Origin: Thysanoteuthis rhombus
Lineage: Eukaryota; Mollusca; Cephalopoda; Oegopsida; Thysanoteuthidae
DNA length: 64,000 nt
NCBI GenBank assembly: GCA_963457665.1
Contig: OY735206.1
Location: 27,212,710-27,276,709, forward strand
Direction of reading: 5' to 3'
Shown here: piece after piece, positions 22,641 to 33,954 of the stretch
Position numbering within the stretch: position 1 is the stretch's first letter
Layout of the letters: each line of letters starts with the position of its first letter
Made by a program: the position numbers and the translations under genes
Notes under the pieces: model-generated
What the model was told of the DNA's origin: nothing
Seen by the model: the letters and a program-made list of their open reading frames with translations, nothing else
The model's database searches: none

Positions 22641-23175
22641 ATCTGACAGCTACAACCAGAGTGGAGTTTGCCCTAGCAATAGCCAAGCTTGTTCCAGTAG
22701 ATATTCACTGATTTTCAATAATACATAAATTTTGACTTGACTAAAAGATAAAAAGCCGTCATAAGCAATATTTGAAGATGTGTCGTTGAAAGAAAGTGTT
22801 TGTTTTCCAGAAAGTAAATGGATCATTTTTAAGCTGACATTCAAGACCACCAATATTCACAAAACTTTCTGAGTCAAAAGAGTGGTGATTCATAACTAAA
22901 TATATACATTGCTCATGACAACATTTCTTAAAATACTCAGCTGAAGTGAATGCTGCTTTTTTGATAAAAAAAAAAAGAACAAATTCAGTAGCCTTATCGA
23001 ATGTGCATATACTATAACCAGCCATAATTTCGCTTTTGTAAGCAAAATGTATACTTTTAAGATTACTTGTGGTAATTCCATGGTTTTGAAAATATTAAAC
23101 ACAATAAAAAGAAATTAATTCAAGACTTGACTTCATTTTCCTTGAAATTTGACACAAAACTATAGAAATCTTTCC
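22641..23175. other. No gene seen
   Basis: Short minus frames occur but lack motifs. Nothing recurring is recognised. Confidence 0.35.
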
Positions 23176-23183
23176 TATCCCAC

Positions 23184-23436
23184 CTAGTGTTGCCAAGTAT
23201 GGTTTGTTAATTATAGCTTGAATTGTCTTTAAAAGGCTGAATTTAGCTACATTTTTCCATTCCCAATGATTTATCAGAGAAAATAACGATATACTAAAAA
23301 TCCAGAGCAAAATATTAACATTGTACACTTACTTTTATTACATTTACATCTAATCGGCTATCTTTGATATTTATTAACTAAGTTAAAAAAATATAAATCG
23401 GCAAGATCTAGCCAAAATAATTAATTTGGCAACTCT
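23184..23436. mobile_element. hAT-type MITE J, copy 2, with target duplication
   Basis: A 253-bp AT-rich element starts CTAGTGTTGCCAAG and ends TTTGGCAACTCT. It is flanked by TATCCCAC on both sides (23176-23183 and 23437-23444), an 8-bp direct repeat as hAT insertions make. It cannot encode a transposase. Confidence 0.6.
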
Positions 23437-23444
23437 TATCCCAC

Positions 23445-23898
23445 AATTTCCTTCCTTCTCGCCTTCGCCTTCAGTCTGTGAGTAATAGACACTTTTTCTT
23501 TCATCCTCTCTCTTATTGAAGTTCCTTTTACCGACGTAACATCATTTTATTAGATAGTAGTGGTTGTGCATATTAGTTATTGTGATGATTTGTACTTATT
23601 GAATTTTCCCACCTTCAGTGACTTGTGGATTGGAGATCAAGTAATACCAAGTCTCCTCAATATCTCAGGACTCTACTCGGTACTCTCCCCTAACTCAATA
23701 GTGCTATTGTCCGGATAGTCTCAACCCTTCCCAGGCTTCCCATTTTCTCAAATCTGTTCCCAGGGATCAGCCAACTATTGACACTACCGTCAATTTCATA
23801 CCCTTTGGAATCTTCAGCTCACTAGCAGAGACAAAACACTTATCTAACTTTCCACTTTCTTCCTGTTTGACCCTATCTGATACATTGAAAAGAAAAGA
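23445..23898. other. No gene seen
   Basis: Moderately C/T-rich on the plus strand. No splice-supported exon was found. Confidence 0.35.
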
Positions 23899-23929
<31 letters not shown>

Positions 23930-23942
23930 TGTTGTTGTTGTT

Positions 23943-23992
<50 letters not shown>

Positions 23993-23993
23993 C
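23899..23993. repeat. Compound trinucleotide repeat (CGT)n-(TGT)n-(AGT)n
   Basis: About ten CGT units, five TTG/TGT units and about seventeen GTA units follow in one phase, each block differing by a single base. Confidence 0.95.
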
Positions 23994-24244
23994 GTAACGA
24001 GGACGTAGATTAGGTTTTATTCCAGTTTCTTCACAATACTGACCGGGTCACTATTTGTAACAGGCGGGAAGTGATGTCATGATATTAGGGCACGAATGAT
24101 TGATGTTTCTTTCCAAAGGGAATGATTGAAATGTTCTGAAAAAGGATAGTAACAAAACAGAGTATTTTAGTACATTCAGAATATTTTTTTTAGTTGAAAT
24201 GTATGTTTGTTCGCATGTGTGGTCTCCATCTCTGTCTCTACCGA

Positions 24245-24450
24245 CATCAGGACGTCACCCTTCGGGGACACATGTCTGGGTGGAGCGTATGGATATTCTG
24301 AAAAGGCGAGTCGTCAGAATACCCCTCTCCGCCTGGCTGACATAATGCCAGGCAGAAGCATAGCTCTGGCATAAGCTGTTGGAAGAATACCGTATTGGAC
24401 GCCAAACCGTCCTTACGGGGCTCCATTCCCTGGTTTGGAATCAAGGTTTT
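24245..24450. other. GC-rich block of unknown nature
   Basis: This 200-base block is clearly GC-richer than its surroundings. A 65-codon minus frame (24247-24444) is open through it with several Cys residues, but no splice pair or family motif is convincing. It may be a repeat or a decayed exon. Confidence 0.25.
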
Positions 24451-24884
24451 CCTACATCAGTTGCCTTCCCAAGACTAGAGAGTTCTATCAACAATTTCAT
24501 TTGGCTTGAGAAAAGATGGATGCCTTTCCCTTGTATTAGTGTGAAATGAACAGGAACAGACCTGATCGGAGTTTCAAGTCGGGTGGCTGATTTCATTGTC
24601 CGTGTCCTTACCTTCTATGGACTAAGCTTTTTATTATTTACTTGAGGTAATGTATTTACGTAGGTATCTATACCTATAAGCGATTGAATATAAATCAATG
24701 CATAAGGTAAATATACGTGCCATGATGAGAGGGTTATGAAACGACATTTTTTTCTTATACACGTGAAATTTCGTGTTCCTAATATATCTGCAGATACCGG
24801 CCTGATCATGAGACGTGTGGAATGATGAATCGTTCGATTTACTTCTGTAGAAAATAACAGAATATTGACTGCATTAGGAGAACG

Positions 24885-25265
24885 GGTCTGGTTAGTCACT
24901 CAATAGAAACTGTCACGAGATGAACGTCTTTTGGCAGCATGTAGAGTCTGGGTGATCAGTTGAAAATCATATGCATGGGAAAAGGGGTCATCAATGAATT
25001 AATCACTTCTCTTATTAACATTGCCGGACTCAAACAGAGGGAACAATTTAGTATGAACCTACATTGTGAAATGAACCCTGTACTTGAAACGTATATAGAG
25101 CTTTTTTTTTTTAATGTTTCATTCTAGACATAATCCAAAGTAAATGTTCACATTTTCAGCTTTTTAACTTCGTTGGTGCGGTCTATGCGAATAACTTACT
25201 TACATAGATATCCATTCAGGCTCACATACAGAAACCTATGTTGACAGTTTTGGTTGATTGTTTCT
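24885..25265 (-). repeat. Family A, copy 5
   Basis: Near full-length reverse copy, from GGTTAGTCACTCAATAGAAAC to ATGTTGACAGTTTTGGTTGA. Confidence 0.6.
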
Positions 25266-25689
25266 AATACCAGTGAACGAGAAAGATGCAAGCTAAATTT
25301 GTACAGGGATTATTTTTATCAAATGAAGTATTGTAAATCACTAACATTTGTTTTTATGACTTCTCTTTACCTTCATCCTAATTTTTCAGTTACTTTTCAT
25401 TGCTATTTTTACTCAGGCAGGCTTCCCTTCGGCGGTGAGTGAACGGTTTTGATCGGAAATAAAGAATAAGCTTAGACTACCCATTCAATAACACTACTGA
25501 CGTTGGGTACGGGCATTTGATCTCAAATGAAAAACATCTGTCAATGCTATTGTGAGAACTCAACGAGTACAAATGATAGAAATAACTAACAGCATCCGTG
25601 GAAATTCCATGGTGTAGAAATATTCGACACAATACAAAGATGATTCGATATTTAACAGGACGAGAGCAGAATCTAATGGTCCCATGGAG

Positions 25690-25862
25690 AATGGTCACAG
25701 GGCAAAAGCCTAGACGAAAATTCTCCGCAGGAAAATAGCCCACAGTCATGAGTGCCCACAGGAAAAAATGCACATAGAAAAAATCCACATTGAAAAAACC
25801 CACACTGAAAAGATGAAAAAAGGCTCATACAAGAAAAAAATCTGCATGGAAAATAATTTTCA
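25690..25862 (-). repeat. 15-bp minisatellite array, copy 1
   Basis: Units of the type CACATTGAAAAAACC repeat about every 15 bases with variation. Read on the minus strand, a phase gives CGFFQ-, CGFFL- and CAFFP-like pentapeptides. The same unit, in the opposite orientation, forms arrays at 26755 and 32300. Confidence 0.65.
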
Positions 25863-25944
25863 TTGCGTATAGATAAAGTCACACATAAATAACGATTGAT
25901 AATTCTGAAACCAAAAGCCAAGTTTACAAAACCATTCTTTTCAC

Positions 25945-26173
25945 ACGGAGAACAAGGAGATACCAGCTCACCCAATCTCCTACAGCCTGACTTGAAGTGA
26001 TCTTCAAAAACCTATATTGGGAAAATGAAGGAATCATAAGTGATAGTAAATACCTAAGCAACCTCAGATTTGCAGACAAGACCGTCCTTTTTGCTGAGAA
26101 TCTTTATGACCTCCAGATGATTCTGAACTGATTGAACGAAGGAAACAAAAAAGTTCACCTCCACATGGACTTT

Positions 26174-26215
<42 letters not shown>

Positions 26216-26735
26216 TTGAAGACAACTACATAACAATCAAAATCGAGGAGGCTGATCTGGGGAAAGTAGACCACAACGTCTACCAAGGACAACAAAAAAC
26301 CATGAAATCCTCAAAAGAGGAAATCATGCAAAGTATCACACTAGGTTAGCAGGCTCTCGGCAGGGCAAGTTCGATCTTCAAGAATGAGAACATTCTGCTA
26401 ATGTTAAAAAGATGGGTATACAACCAATGCATTCTCCTAATAATCACTTATATAGCTGAAACATGGAATCAAACCAAAAGGCAAGCCCTTAAACTGAGAA
26501 CCATGCAACATGTACATGAGAGAATCATGTTCATGATGTAAGACTGTCAGACAACGGATAGAAATCACGACTCACAGCATGGATCTTTGGAGATCAAATG
26601 CAGAACCAAAGCTGGCTGATCATGAGATGGCAAGACGAACTGGACAGGTACTGGAAATATTGGCTCCACGACGCCAACGATAGAGAGGTGAGGCAACTTC
26701 TCGTGGAGTTTTATATCAAAAGACTAACTATGATG
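25945..26735 (+). mobile_element. RTE-like LINE fragment with internal A run
   Basis: Begins GAGATACCAGCTCACC (DTSSP), passes YLSNLRFADKTVLFAENLYD near 26030-26100 and reaches LVEFYIKRL at the 3' end. At 26177-26213 a run of 37 A interrupts what was coding sequence just after HMDFS. The second Asp of FADD is Lys. It lies between two opposed minisatellite arrays. Confidence 0.7.
26177..26213 (+). repeat. (A)37 run
   Basis: A pure A run inside the LINE at 25945-26735. It seems to be an expansion of AGTAAAAC in the coding part, not a LINE tail. Confidence 0.9.
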
Positions 26736-26754
26736 ATGTTGAATTTGATTTTTC

Positions 26755-26938
26755 TTCTCACACAAAAAATATTTTTCATGTGAGCTTTTTTCTGTGTGCG
26801 CTTTTTTAGTATGGGCTTTTCCCTTGCTTTTTTTTTCTGTATTAGATGTTTTTTGTGTGAGCTTTTCTATCATGTGCGCTTTTCGTTGTGGGTGATTTTC
26901 ATGTGGCATTCTCTCTTGTGAACATTTTTGTGACCACC
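26755..26938 (+). repeat. 15-bp minisatellite array, copy 2
   Basis: TTTTCATGTGAGCTT, TTTTCTGTGTGCGCT and TTTTAGTATGGGCTT follow at 15-base steps, then decay. It mirrors the array at 25690 across the LINE fragment. Confidence 0.65.
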
Positions 26939-27159
26939 GAATTCAGTTTGTCCTCAGAAGTTGATACAAAATAAGAAAATGCCCTTCCAAAACCTTGCAC
27001 GTCTTTTCCACTTTATTCCTCTCACCTTCCTCTAAAACATCCTTATCCTCTTTTTTCCAATCTCACTTTCTCCTTCCCTAGCATTTCTTTCTCTCCACTC
27101 TCCCTTTTTCTCCTCACTTTCTCTCTTCACCCTTTCCTCGGCATTTTTTTTTTCAAGTT

Positions 27160-27725
27160 CAGGGAAGAGAGGGGAAGCAATAATGCTCTGTCATAGAGAC
27201 GCTACAGGCTGTTTGTATAAAATTGACGGTTGAAAGAATTCAAAACTCAAGCGTTCGTGAAAAAATGGGCATATGTTAGAAGGGTTTAATTCAAGCTATT
27301 AAAGAAAAACATGAAAGCCAAATACTGCACGTATATTGTCCCGAATCGTTTATAATTCATATCGAAAAAAAACCTGTATGTAGCATTATATTTTACTGGG
27401 TGGAAGAAAAGAAAATGAGGACATGCAAGAAGAGGTTTCTTCTTTTCATTCTTTCTCTATTCTCGTATTTTCACTCCCTTTCTTTATTCAATGAAATTAA
27501 GGGAAAAGAGAAATAGATGGCAAGAAGAAATGATCACTTCGTAGAGAATAATGTAAGCATTGCTTTTATGTTATTTTAATAGTTTGAATTAAACTCTACT
27601 AGCAAATGCCTAGTTCTTCACAAACGCTTGAGTTTTAAATTCTTTTTTTCCCCATTTTTCCAGTTCATACAAGCTGCAAATAGCGTCTTTATGACATAGC
27701 ATTATTTTTCCTCTCTCTTACCTTT
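27160..27725. mobile_element. Foldback element with long terminal inverted repeats
   Basis: The left arm (about 27160-27320) and right arm (about 27555-27725) are inverted repeats of about 160 bases. Matching blocks are AATAATGCTCTGTCATAGAG / AATAATGCTATGTCATAAAG, AAACTCAAGCGTTCGTGAA / AAACTCAAGCGTTTGTGAA and GTTTAATTCAAGCTATTAAA / GTTTAATTCAAACTATTAAA. The central 235 bases are non-coding. Arm identity is roughly three-quarters or more. A non-autonomous DNA transposon is the likely identity; the target duplication is unclear. Confidence 0.65.
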
Positions 27726-27763
27726 GTTTTTTTATCCTATTCCATCTCTGTTTCCGTCGTGCA

Positions 27764-27837
27764 CTCTCTCTCTCTCTCTCTCTCTCTCCCTCTCTCTCTC
27801 TCCCTCTCTCTCTCTCCCTCTCTCTCTCTCTCTCTCC
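27764..27837. repeat. (TC)n microsatellite
   Basis: About 74 bases of CT with CCC interruptions. Confidence 0.95.
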
Positions 27838-27839
27838 TT

Positions 27840-28640
27840 TCCTATTCCCTTATTGAAGTACCTAAAATGTGTAACACATACGACCTACAAGAATTGACAG
27901 TTACATATATGACTATGTAAATGATGGAGTACATTATGGCTTACAAATAGGAAATTATGGCTGTTTGCGGGCATTCGAGCAAACCTGTTTTATTTCCTTT
28001 TAAACAGATGTTCCTCCTCTAGATAAAACGATCAATATTCACAAAACTTCGTAAGCACTGAAAGCTGTTATTTATAAAAGTATTGCTTACTACGAGACTT
28101 TCTTTAAGTACTTAATTTAAGTGAGTGCTCTTCTTGGGAAAAAGAGCTTCAGCAGGCTACATTTTCCATTGTTGCATATATATTATCGGAATGAAAATGT
28201 GCATCGTGAAAATGTTATCGAGAATACAAAAATGAAGATAAAATTTGGAATTATGCAGGAACACAAACCAGTGCAAAGACTATTCTCATAAAAATAGCAT
28301 TTCTGTTATCCACCCTACCTGTGTCGTCAAAAATGGAATATATGGACATACATTGAGTCTTTTCATATTAAATCACGAAATTTTTGGAACTTTCCCCGAG
28401 TCACCCTCTCAGATTCAGCCAACGAAGAATCAAGCGGGATCCCATTGAAAACTCATATAAATATCCATAATATTAGCTTTGTATCTTTGATAGTCTTGAA
28501 ATAAAAATTCATTTAATTTTTACTCGATTTCTTGCATCTTGCCGAACGAACTTTTCCGTCCGACCTAGGACATTTATAGATCATTTGATACGGCATTTAC
28601 AGCTTTGGAGGCTAACTGTCTCAGAGGAATATAAAAAGTC
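27840..28640. other. No gene seen
   Basis: No repeat or splice-supported exon. A 67-codon plus frame (28245-28448) is unsupported. Confidence 0.35.
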
Positions 28641-28679
28641 ATCATCATCATCATCATTCATTCATTCATTCATTTAACG

Positions 28680-29300
28680 TCCGTCGTTGGACATAGACCT
28701 TTCCAAAATTCGCCACAATTCTCTATCATGGGCGTCACGGAGCCAATATTTCCTGAATCTGTCTTGTTCATCTCTCCATCTTGTCTTCTGTCGGCCTCGG
28801 TTTCTTATGTGATCTCTTTGGGACCCATGTTGTGGGTTGTGATGTCCATCGGTAGTCTTTCATTCTTGCAACATGGCCTACCCATTGCCATTTGAGTTTT
28901 TTAATAGTTTCTATGATGTCATGGACACCCGTTTTCTTCCTTATATACCGTACAGTCTTGTGATCTCTCAATATAAGGTTGAGCATGATTCTCTCAGGTG
29001 CACGTTGCATACTTCTCAGCTTGTAGGTCTATCTCTTGGTTTGTTTCTGTGTTTCAGCTCCATAAGTGACTATCGGAAGAATGCATTGGTTGTATACTCT
29101 CCTTTTTAGGATTATTCGGATCATCTGGTTCTTGAAAGTTGAGCTTGCTCTGCTGAAGGCTTCCCATCCCAAAGTGATTCTTCGCTTGATTTCCTCCTCT
29201 TTCGAGGGTCTCATGGAAATTCGTTGTCCTAGGTAGATGTAGTGGTCAACTTTGCTGAGTTTTGAATCTTCTATCTTGACAGTTATGTTCTTATTTTCAA
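28680..29300 (-). mobile_element. RTE-like LINE, 3' part
   Basis: The minus strand reads HVENKNITVKIEDSKLSK, then YIYLGQRISM, SRASSTFKNQ, LPIVTYGAET, RAPERIML and KLKWQWVGHVARMKDYRW, the typical tail of this LINE family. The 3' end (plus strand CGTCCGTCGTTGGACATAGA) lies at about 28680, followed by a CATCAT tail. One of the best preserved copies, with few breaks in the tail. Confidence 0.8.
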
Positions 29301-29304
29301 CATG

Positions 29305-29480
29305 ATTTTGGAAAATAGAGGAATCAAAATAGACGGCGAATACTTGAGCAACCTTAGATTTGCAGACGACATCATCTTTTTAGCAGAGAACCTACATGAC
29401 CTCTAACTAATGCTCGATGATCTAAAAAAAAAAGCAAAAAGTCGGCCTACAAATGAATCAGTAAAACGAATATCATAAGC
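29305..29480 (+). mobile_element. RTE-like LINE, inverted 5' segment
   Basis: The plus strand reads ILENRGIKIDGEYLSNLRFA then DDIIFLAENLHDL, with the catalytic FADD intact, and ends in KVGLQMNQ. In the element this is the part just before the HVENKN start of the neighbouring minus-strand fragment. The two pieces therefore form one insertion with an inverted 5' portion. Confidence 0.75.
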
Positions 29481-29819
29481 AATAATCATATAAATATGTA
29501 ATCAGACTTAATGTATTTCATGCACTTTACTTCATAAACGGCTTTGAAAATGACCGAAAAACCCAAACATAAAAAGAAGACCCAACTTTGAGTGTTCCAC
29601 TTACTAATAAAATGCTGAATATAGCATTGATAATTAGTTTTTTATTTTTTTGTCGTCGTTTTTTTTTGTTGTCGTTTTTTTGTTGGTTTTTGGTAAAATA
29701 TAACATATTAGATCGTATGAATGCTGTAACCATATCTATCAACGTTATAATAGTGATAGAATAATCATTTGAAGTGTGCTCAAATTTCAGGTGTCCTCAA
29801 AATTACCCATTTTCTTGTC
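29481..29819. other. No gene seen
   Basis: T-rich runs near 29635-29690. Nothing else is recognised. Confidence 0.35.
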
Positions 29820-29854
29820 TCCATTCGGGCATGTGAACAGTCAACAAACATCTT

Positions 29855-29919
29855 CTGAGTGTAAGTTGGTCATTATGAGGTGAAGAGGAATATACGTACT
29901 ACACAACATAAGATACCAT

Positions 29920-29980
<61 letters not shown>
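29855..29980 (+). repeat. Direct repeat unit 1 with (TA)n
   Basis: The unit GAGTGTAAGTTGGTCATTA.. ..ACAACATAAGATACCAT (29858-29920) is followed at once by about 57 bases of TA. A closely similar unit at 30707-30770 is followed by its own AC/TA array. Confidence 0.6.
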
Positions 29981-30706
29981 TAGTCCCCCATTTGGGCATG
30001 AAGACAATTAGCAAACACCTCCGTATGTTTAACACGCATTCTCGTTCAGCAAAATGCATAAAAATGAGTGAAATTTCAATGAATTTCAATTTTAAAACTA
30101 TTAGACTTACAAACTTAATATCTTGGATTTTTCCGAAAGGTTTGTACTCGAGCAACTGTAATTTTTCCAGTGGAATATCAGAAAGTGACCTCGGGAACCC
30201 CGGGGGATTTCATACGGAATGACTTCATCAAGTTTTATATGCAGTGATAATATGAAAGATAATCAAAAAGGGTGCATTTCTTATATCATCATTACACTAT
30301 TATTATTATGTGCGTCTTGTCTTTTTTTTTAGGCTTTTAAGGCGAAAAAAACACACTCAAACAAAAAACTGCACATGGCGTATAAATATAATCGTTACTG
30401 TTTTGATTAATATTTTTTTTCAAATCCTTGATTTATTGATAAGTCTATATATGTGGAATGTACATTCTTAGGTGCATAACTATGATTCATTGAAAATGAA
30501 ACGGTCAAATAGCAGAGAATAAAAACATTGAATGGGCCAATCTTCCATTAATAGATGATTGATATTGGTTTTAAACAGTTAGCACTTACACACGTGGTAG
30601 CATTGCTATAAACTCAAGACGCTGTTTTTATTTAGATTTCAGTTTAAAGATTTTCAATTACAGTCGTACATCTGTGTAACGTTCTTGTATGGATGAAACT
30701 CAATCG

Positions 30707-30932
<226 letters not shown>

Positions 30933-30935
30933 TAT

Positions 30936-31755
30936 TGTGCATACATCTTCCTTGCTTTTCCAGAGATAAATTAACAAATGTATTTTGATACGTTCCTTTC
31001 ACTGAAAGATTGGCTCAATCCAGCAAGCCGGATATTCCTTTACCTTCCTGTTCTTGCCTTCTCAGTCAGGAGAACTGGAAATGAACAAGAACAAGCTATC
31101 AATTAGATTATGTAAATTTTCGCCACTCACCATTTTTTTCTTAGTGAAAGATTTGCATTCTTAGCTTACTATGTATTTCACAACTTAGCAAGACTACTTG
31201 TTCGTATATTGTCTTGTTTGTATATTTTAGCATTCGTACAATATAAGCAAGATTAGGAGAAATTCTTTCCCTCACTCCGAATCGAGTATCTAACAATCTT
31301 TTTTGATTTTTCATCGTCAGCCCAGCCACAATGTACATAATTTCTAGCCAGGGAATGTTACTTTGTAGCGTCATTAATCAGACGCTTGTAACTTTACTAG
31401 GCTTCGACAAACGACTGTGAGTCAGCTTGTCTGCAAAACTCAGGTTTCATTGCATCGCGACACATATGACAATAACAGAGCTCCTACAAGAGTTTTACAC
31501 TCCAGGAACAATTACACAGCATACATACGCAATGTTTAATTATATGTTGGAGAAAAGGATGAAAAGATCAATTTTCCTAGGCAGGCCATCACTTTTAGTC
31601 ACTGTTGTATAATTCCTATATGAGTCTTCCTCTTCTGGCAAATTCATTTATCTTTCCATGTGCGAAAAATTAAAACAACTGAGAAATTTCTCCCAATTTT
31701 TGTAAAACATCTGTACGCTTTATATGTGACTCTCTCACTTTTTTCTCATTCTTTT
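30936..31755. other. No gene seen
   Basis: Two frames of 60-77 codons occur without support. No repeat is recognised. Confidence 0.35.
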
Positions 31756-31756
31756 T

Positions 31757-31760
<4 letters not shown>

Positions 31761-31829
<69 letters not shown>
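31761..31829. repeat. (TC)n microsatellite
   Basis: About 68 uninterrupted bases of CT. Confidence 0.95.
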
Positions 31830-31832
<3 letters not shown>

Positions 31833-32299
31833 ATAACTTCTGAAGTTACGAGGGTTCCCATAAATTTAGAATATTGGTTATTTCATTATTGTTAATTCTA
31901 ATTAATCGGACCAGACACAAATTGTATCTTGGGGCAGTGACACAAACTATTGATTACTTTATATTCATGCAAGAAAATTCAAGACGAATCTCAATTTCAT
32001 AAGTATGTTTGATGTGACTACAAATGCCGGTAACAGTTTTTATTAAATACTTCAATAGCATTCACTTTTTTTCTTTTCCTTTATTTCCAATATTACCTTG
32101 AGGCGTTCATTCTTGAAAATTTTCGAACGGAATGCTGATTTTGTATAAAATATGATTATTTTGATTTTAGAGATGAATTTTTTATATTCACGCATATTTT
32201 CTTCTGATTTAAGTTTTTACCATTTCTCCATTACTGTTGTAGACTGAGTACGTTGCAATAAAAAGCAACTAGATATCAAAATGAAAGAAAATATCAGTC

Positions 32300-32468
32300 A
32301 AAAATTACTCTGTGTGGGTTTCTTTCCAGGTGTTCTTTTATGCGCAGGATTTTTTTCTATGCAGGCATTTTTTCTGTGGGCTTTTTACCGTGTGGGCCTT
32401 GTCGCAGGGAATTTTCGCGTGGGCTTCTTTAAGTGAGCTTTTTCTCCAGGTCATCTAATAAAAATGCA
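32300..32468 (+). repeat. 15-bp minisatellite array, copy 3
   Basis: TTTTTTCTATGCAGGC, TTTTTTCTGTGGGCT and TTTTTACCGTGTGGGC units share the motif of the arrays at 25690 and 26755. The right edge (CCAGGTCATCTAATAAAAATG) matches the complemented outer edge of the first array. Confidence 0.6.
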
Positions 32469-32719
32469 GTCAAACATACTTCTGCATTTCGAATTTCCAT
32501 ATCTACCGCAGCAGACGACAAACATTGACCTTGGATGTCAGAGCTGGCAGATATAGATAAAGGTTATTTTTGGAGTCGAGGAACTCCCAAAATATTTTCA
32601 TATATAAATTAGTGGTAATTGTGTCTTCGGTTTACGCCATTTCTGATAGCTGAGAAAAAATACTAATATAGATCTTCGTGCAACGAACTTTCAGAAAAGT
32701 GTGTGGGGGGGTCTATCTG

Positions 32720-32812
32720 CATCATCATCAATCGTTACACGTCCACTGTATGACAAAAGTCCTTCCAGCTTCTTCCCCGAGAGAGGGGGAATATATACTG
32801 ATCTTTCTTGAT
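32720..32812 (-). mobile_element. Second type of LINE 3' tail, fragment
   Basis: CATCATCATCAATCGTTACA, CGTCCACTGTATGACAAAAG and TCCTTCCAGC resemble the tail near 20160-20375, read on the complementary strand. Confidence 0.4.
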
Positions 32813-33254
32813 TAGTGCAGTTAGTTCATTCTAGATGTTTTTGAATGTTTGAAAGGGCATTATTCAAAGTCTCATAATTTGATGTTTTCGCTCTCGGCTG
32901 AAAGTTCGTTACATAAATTTATGCAGTAATATCTCAACCGTATTACACATGGCTCCTGGGAGGACTGTACAAATGGTGCGTCTCACTGGTGCAAGGGAGT
33001 AAAGGATGCGAGGGGGCCGAGGGAAGGGGCCTACGAGCTTCGTGGGTAGAGTTGTGTATCGAAACATCCAAGTTGATACAATACGTCCATTGGTGAAATG
33101 GATTGACCCTATCACTTAATATACTATTCAGTGTATGGTCAAAGCAGATTAAAACATGGTGGCTAATAAATGAGGAGGACTTGCAGTATATATGGAGGAC
33201 AGTTTTGCGCCGCTTTAAGAAATTCCCCTCAGATACTTTGGAACATGTGAGTGT

Positions 33255-33476
33255 CCGCACGTGATAAGTGCCCAACTCACCATTTCTTTTAGATTGATAT
33301 TTTCCCTTTTTTTCAGAATTACAAGGCTCACATTTTTATTCATTTTGAAGCTTGAACACACTCCATTATGATTCATAAAGTGTTTAAATTTCGAAAAAAG
33401 AATGAGCGTTGGAGCTCTAAAAACAAAAAATATCAACTTGAAAAAAAATGGTGAGTTGGGCACTTATCATGCGCGG
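33255..33476. mobile_element. 222-bp MITE with about 45-bp terminal inverted repeats
   Basis: The left end CCGCACGTGATAAGTGCCC and the complement of the right end, CCGCGCATGATAAGTGCCC, continue as AACTCACCATTT on both sides and on to a shared TTGATATTTT block. The core ACTCACCA also mimics a splice donor on each strand but is part of the repeat. No transposase; class and target duplication not clear. Confidence 0.7.
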
Positions 33477-33954
33477 CTAATCAAATATCTTTCCACCTCT
33501 GCGTCATGTGTGTGACGTATGTGATAGATACGAGCTATGCGGAATGAATGTGTGTAACTTTAACAGTGCTTATTCGTCCTACTTCAAAATATGTGTCAGG
33601 AGAACCAACCCTGACCCTAATTTGTATGTCCCCGCCTTAACAACCGTAACTCCGTTCATTTATTTGGATTTTCGGCCGAAAATAAGAAGACGACACAAAG
33701 ATCAGAGTGCTGTGGGGGTGCCGCTTTTCGACAGGGGTTTGGGACTTAAGAATAGTGTGTATAAGATGAGAAAAAAGAGAAAAGAGCGTTTGGTAAGGTT
33801 GAGATGATGTGATGGGGTCGACTGTTACAAAAGAAGACCCTCAATAAATAAACAAAACACAAATCGTGGAAAACAGCATACGAAAGCAAAAAAGGCAAAT
33901 GAATCAAATAGACGAATTGATTAATGAATAAACAAAACTTTTGCGAAAAAATGA
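33477..33954. other. No gene confidently seen
   Basis: A 99-codon plus frame (33508-33807), Cys-containing at its start and basic at its end, is open but has no family or splice support. Confidence 0.35.

Noticed and set aside
25417-25434. An 18-nt microexon call
   Set aside because: Good sites (TACTCAG acceptor, GTGAGTG donor), but with no partner exon the chance rate in 64 kb on two strands is too high for a feature entry. It is kept only as a side note.
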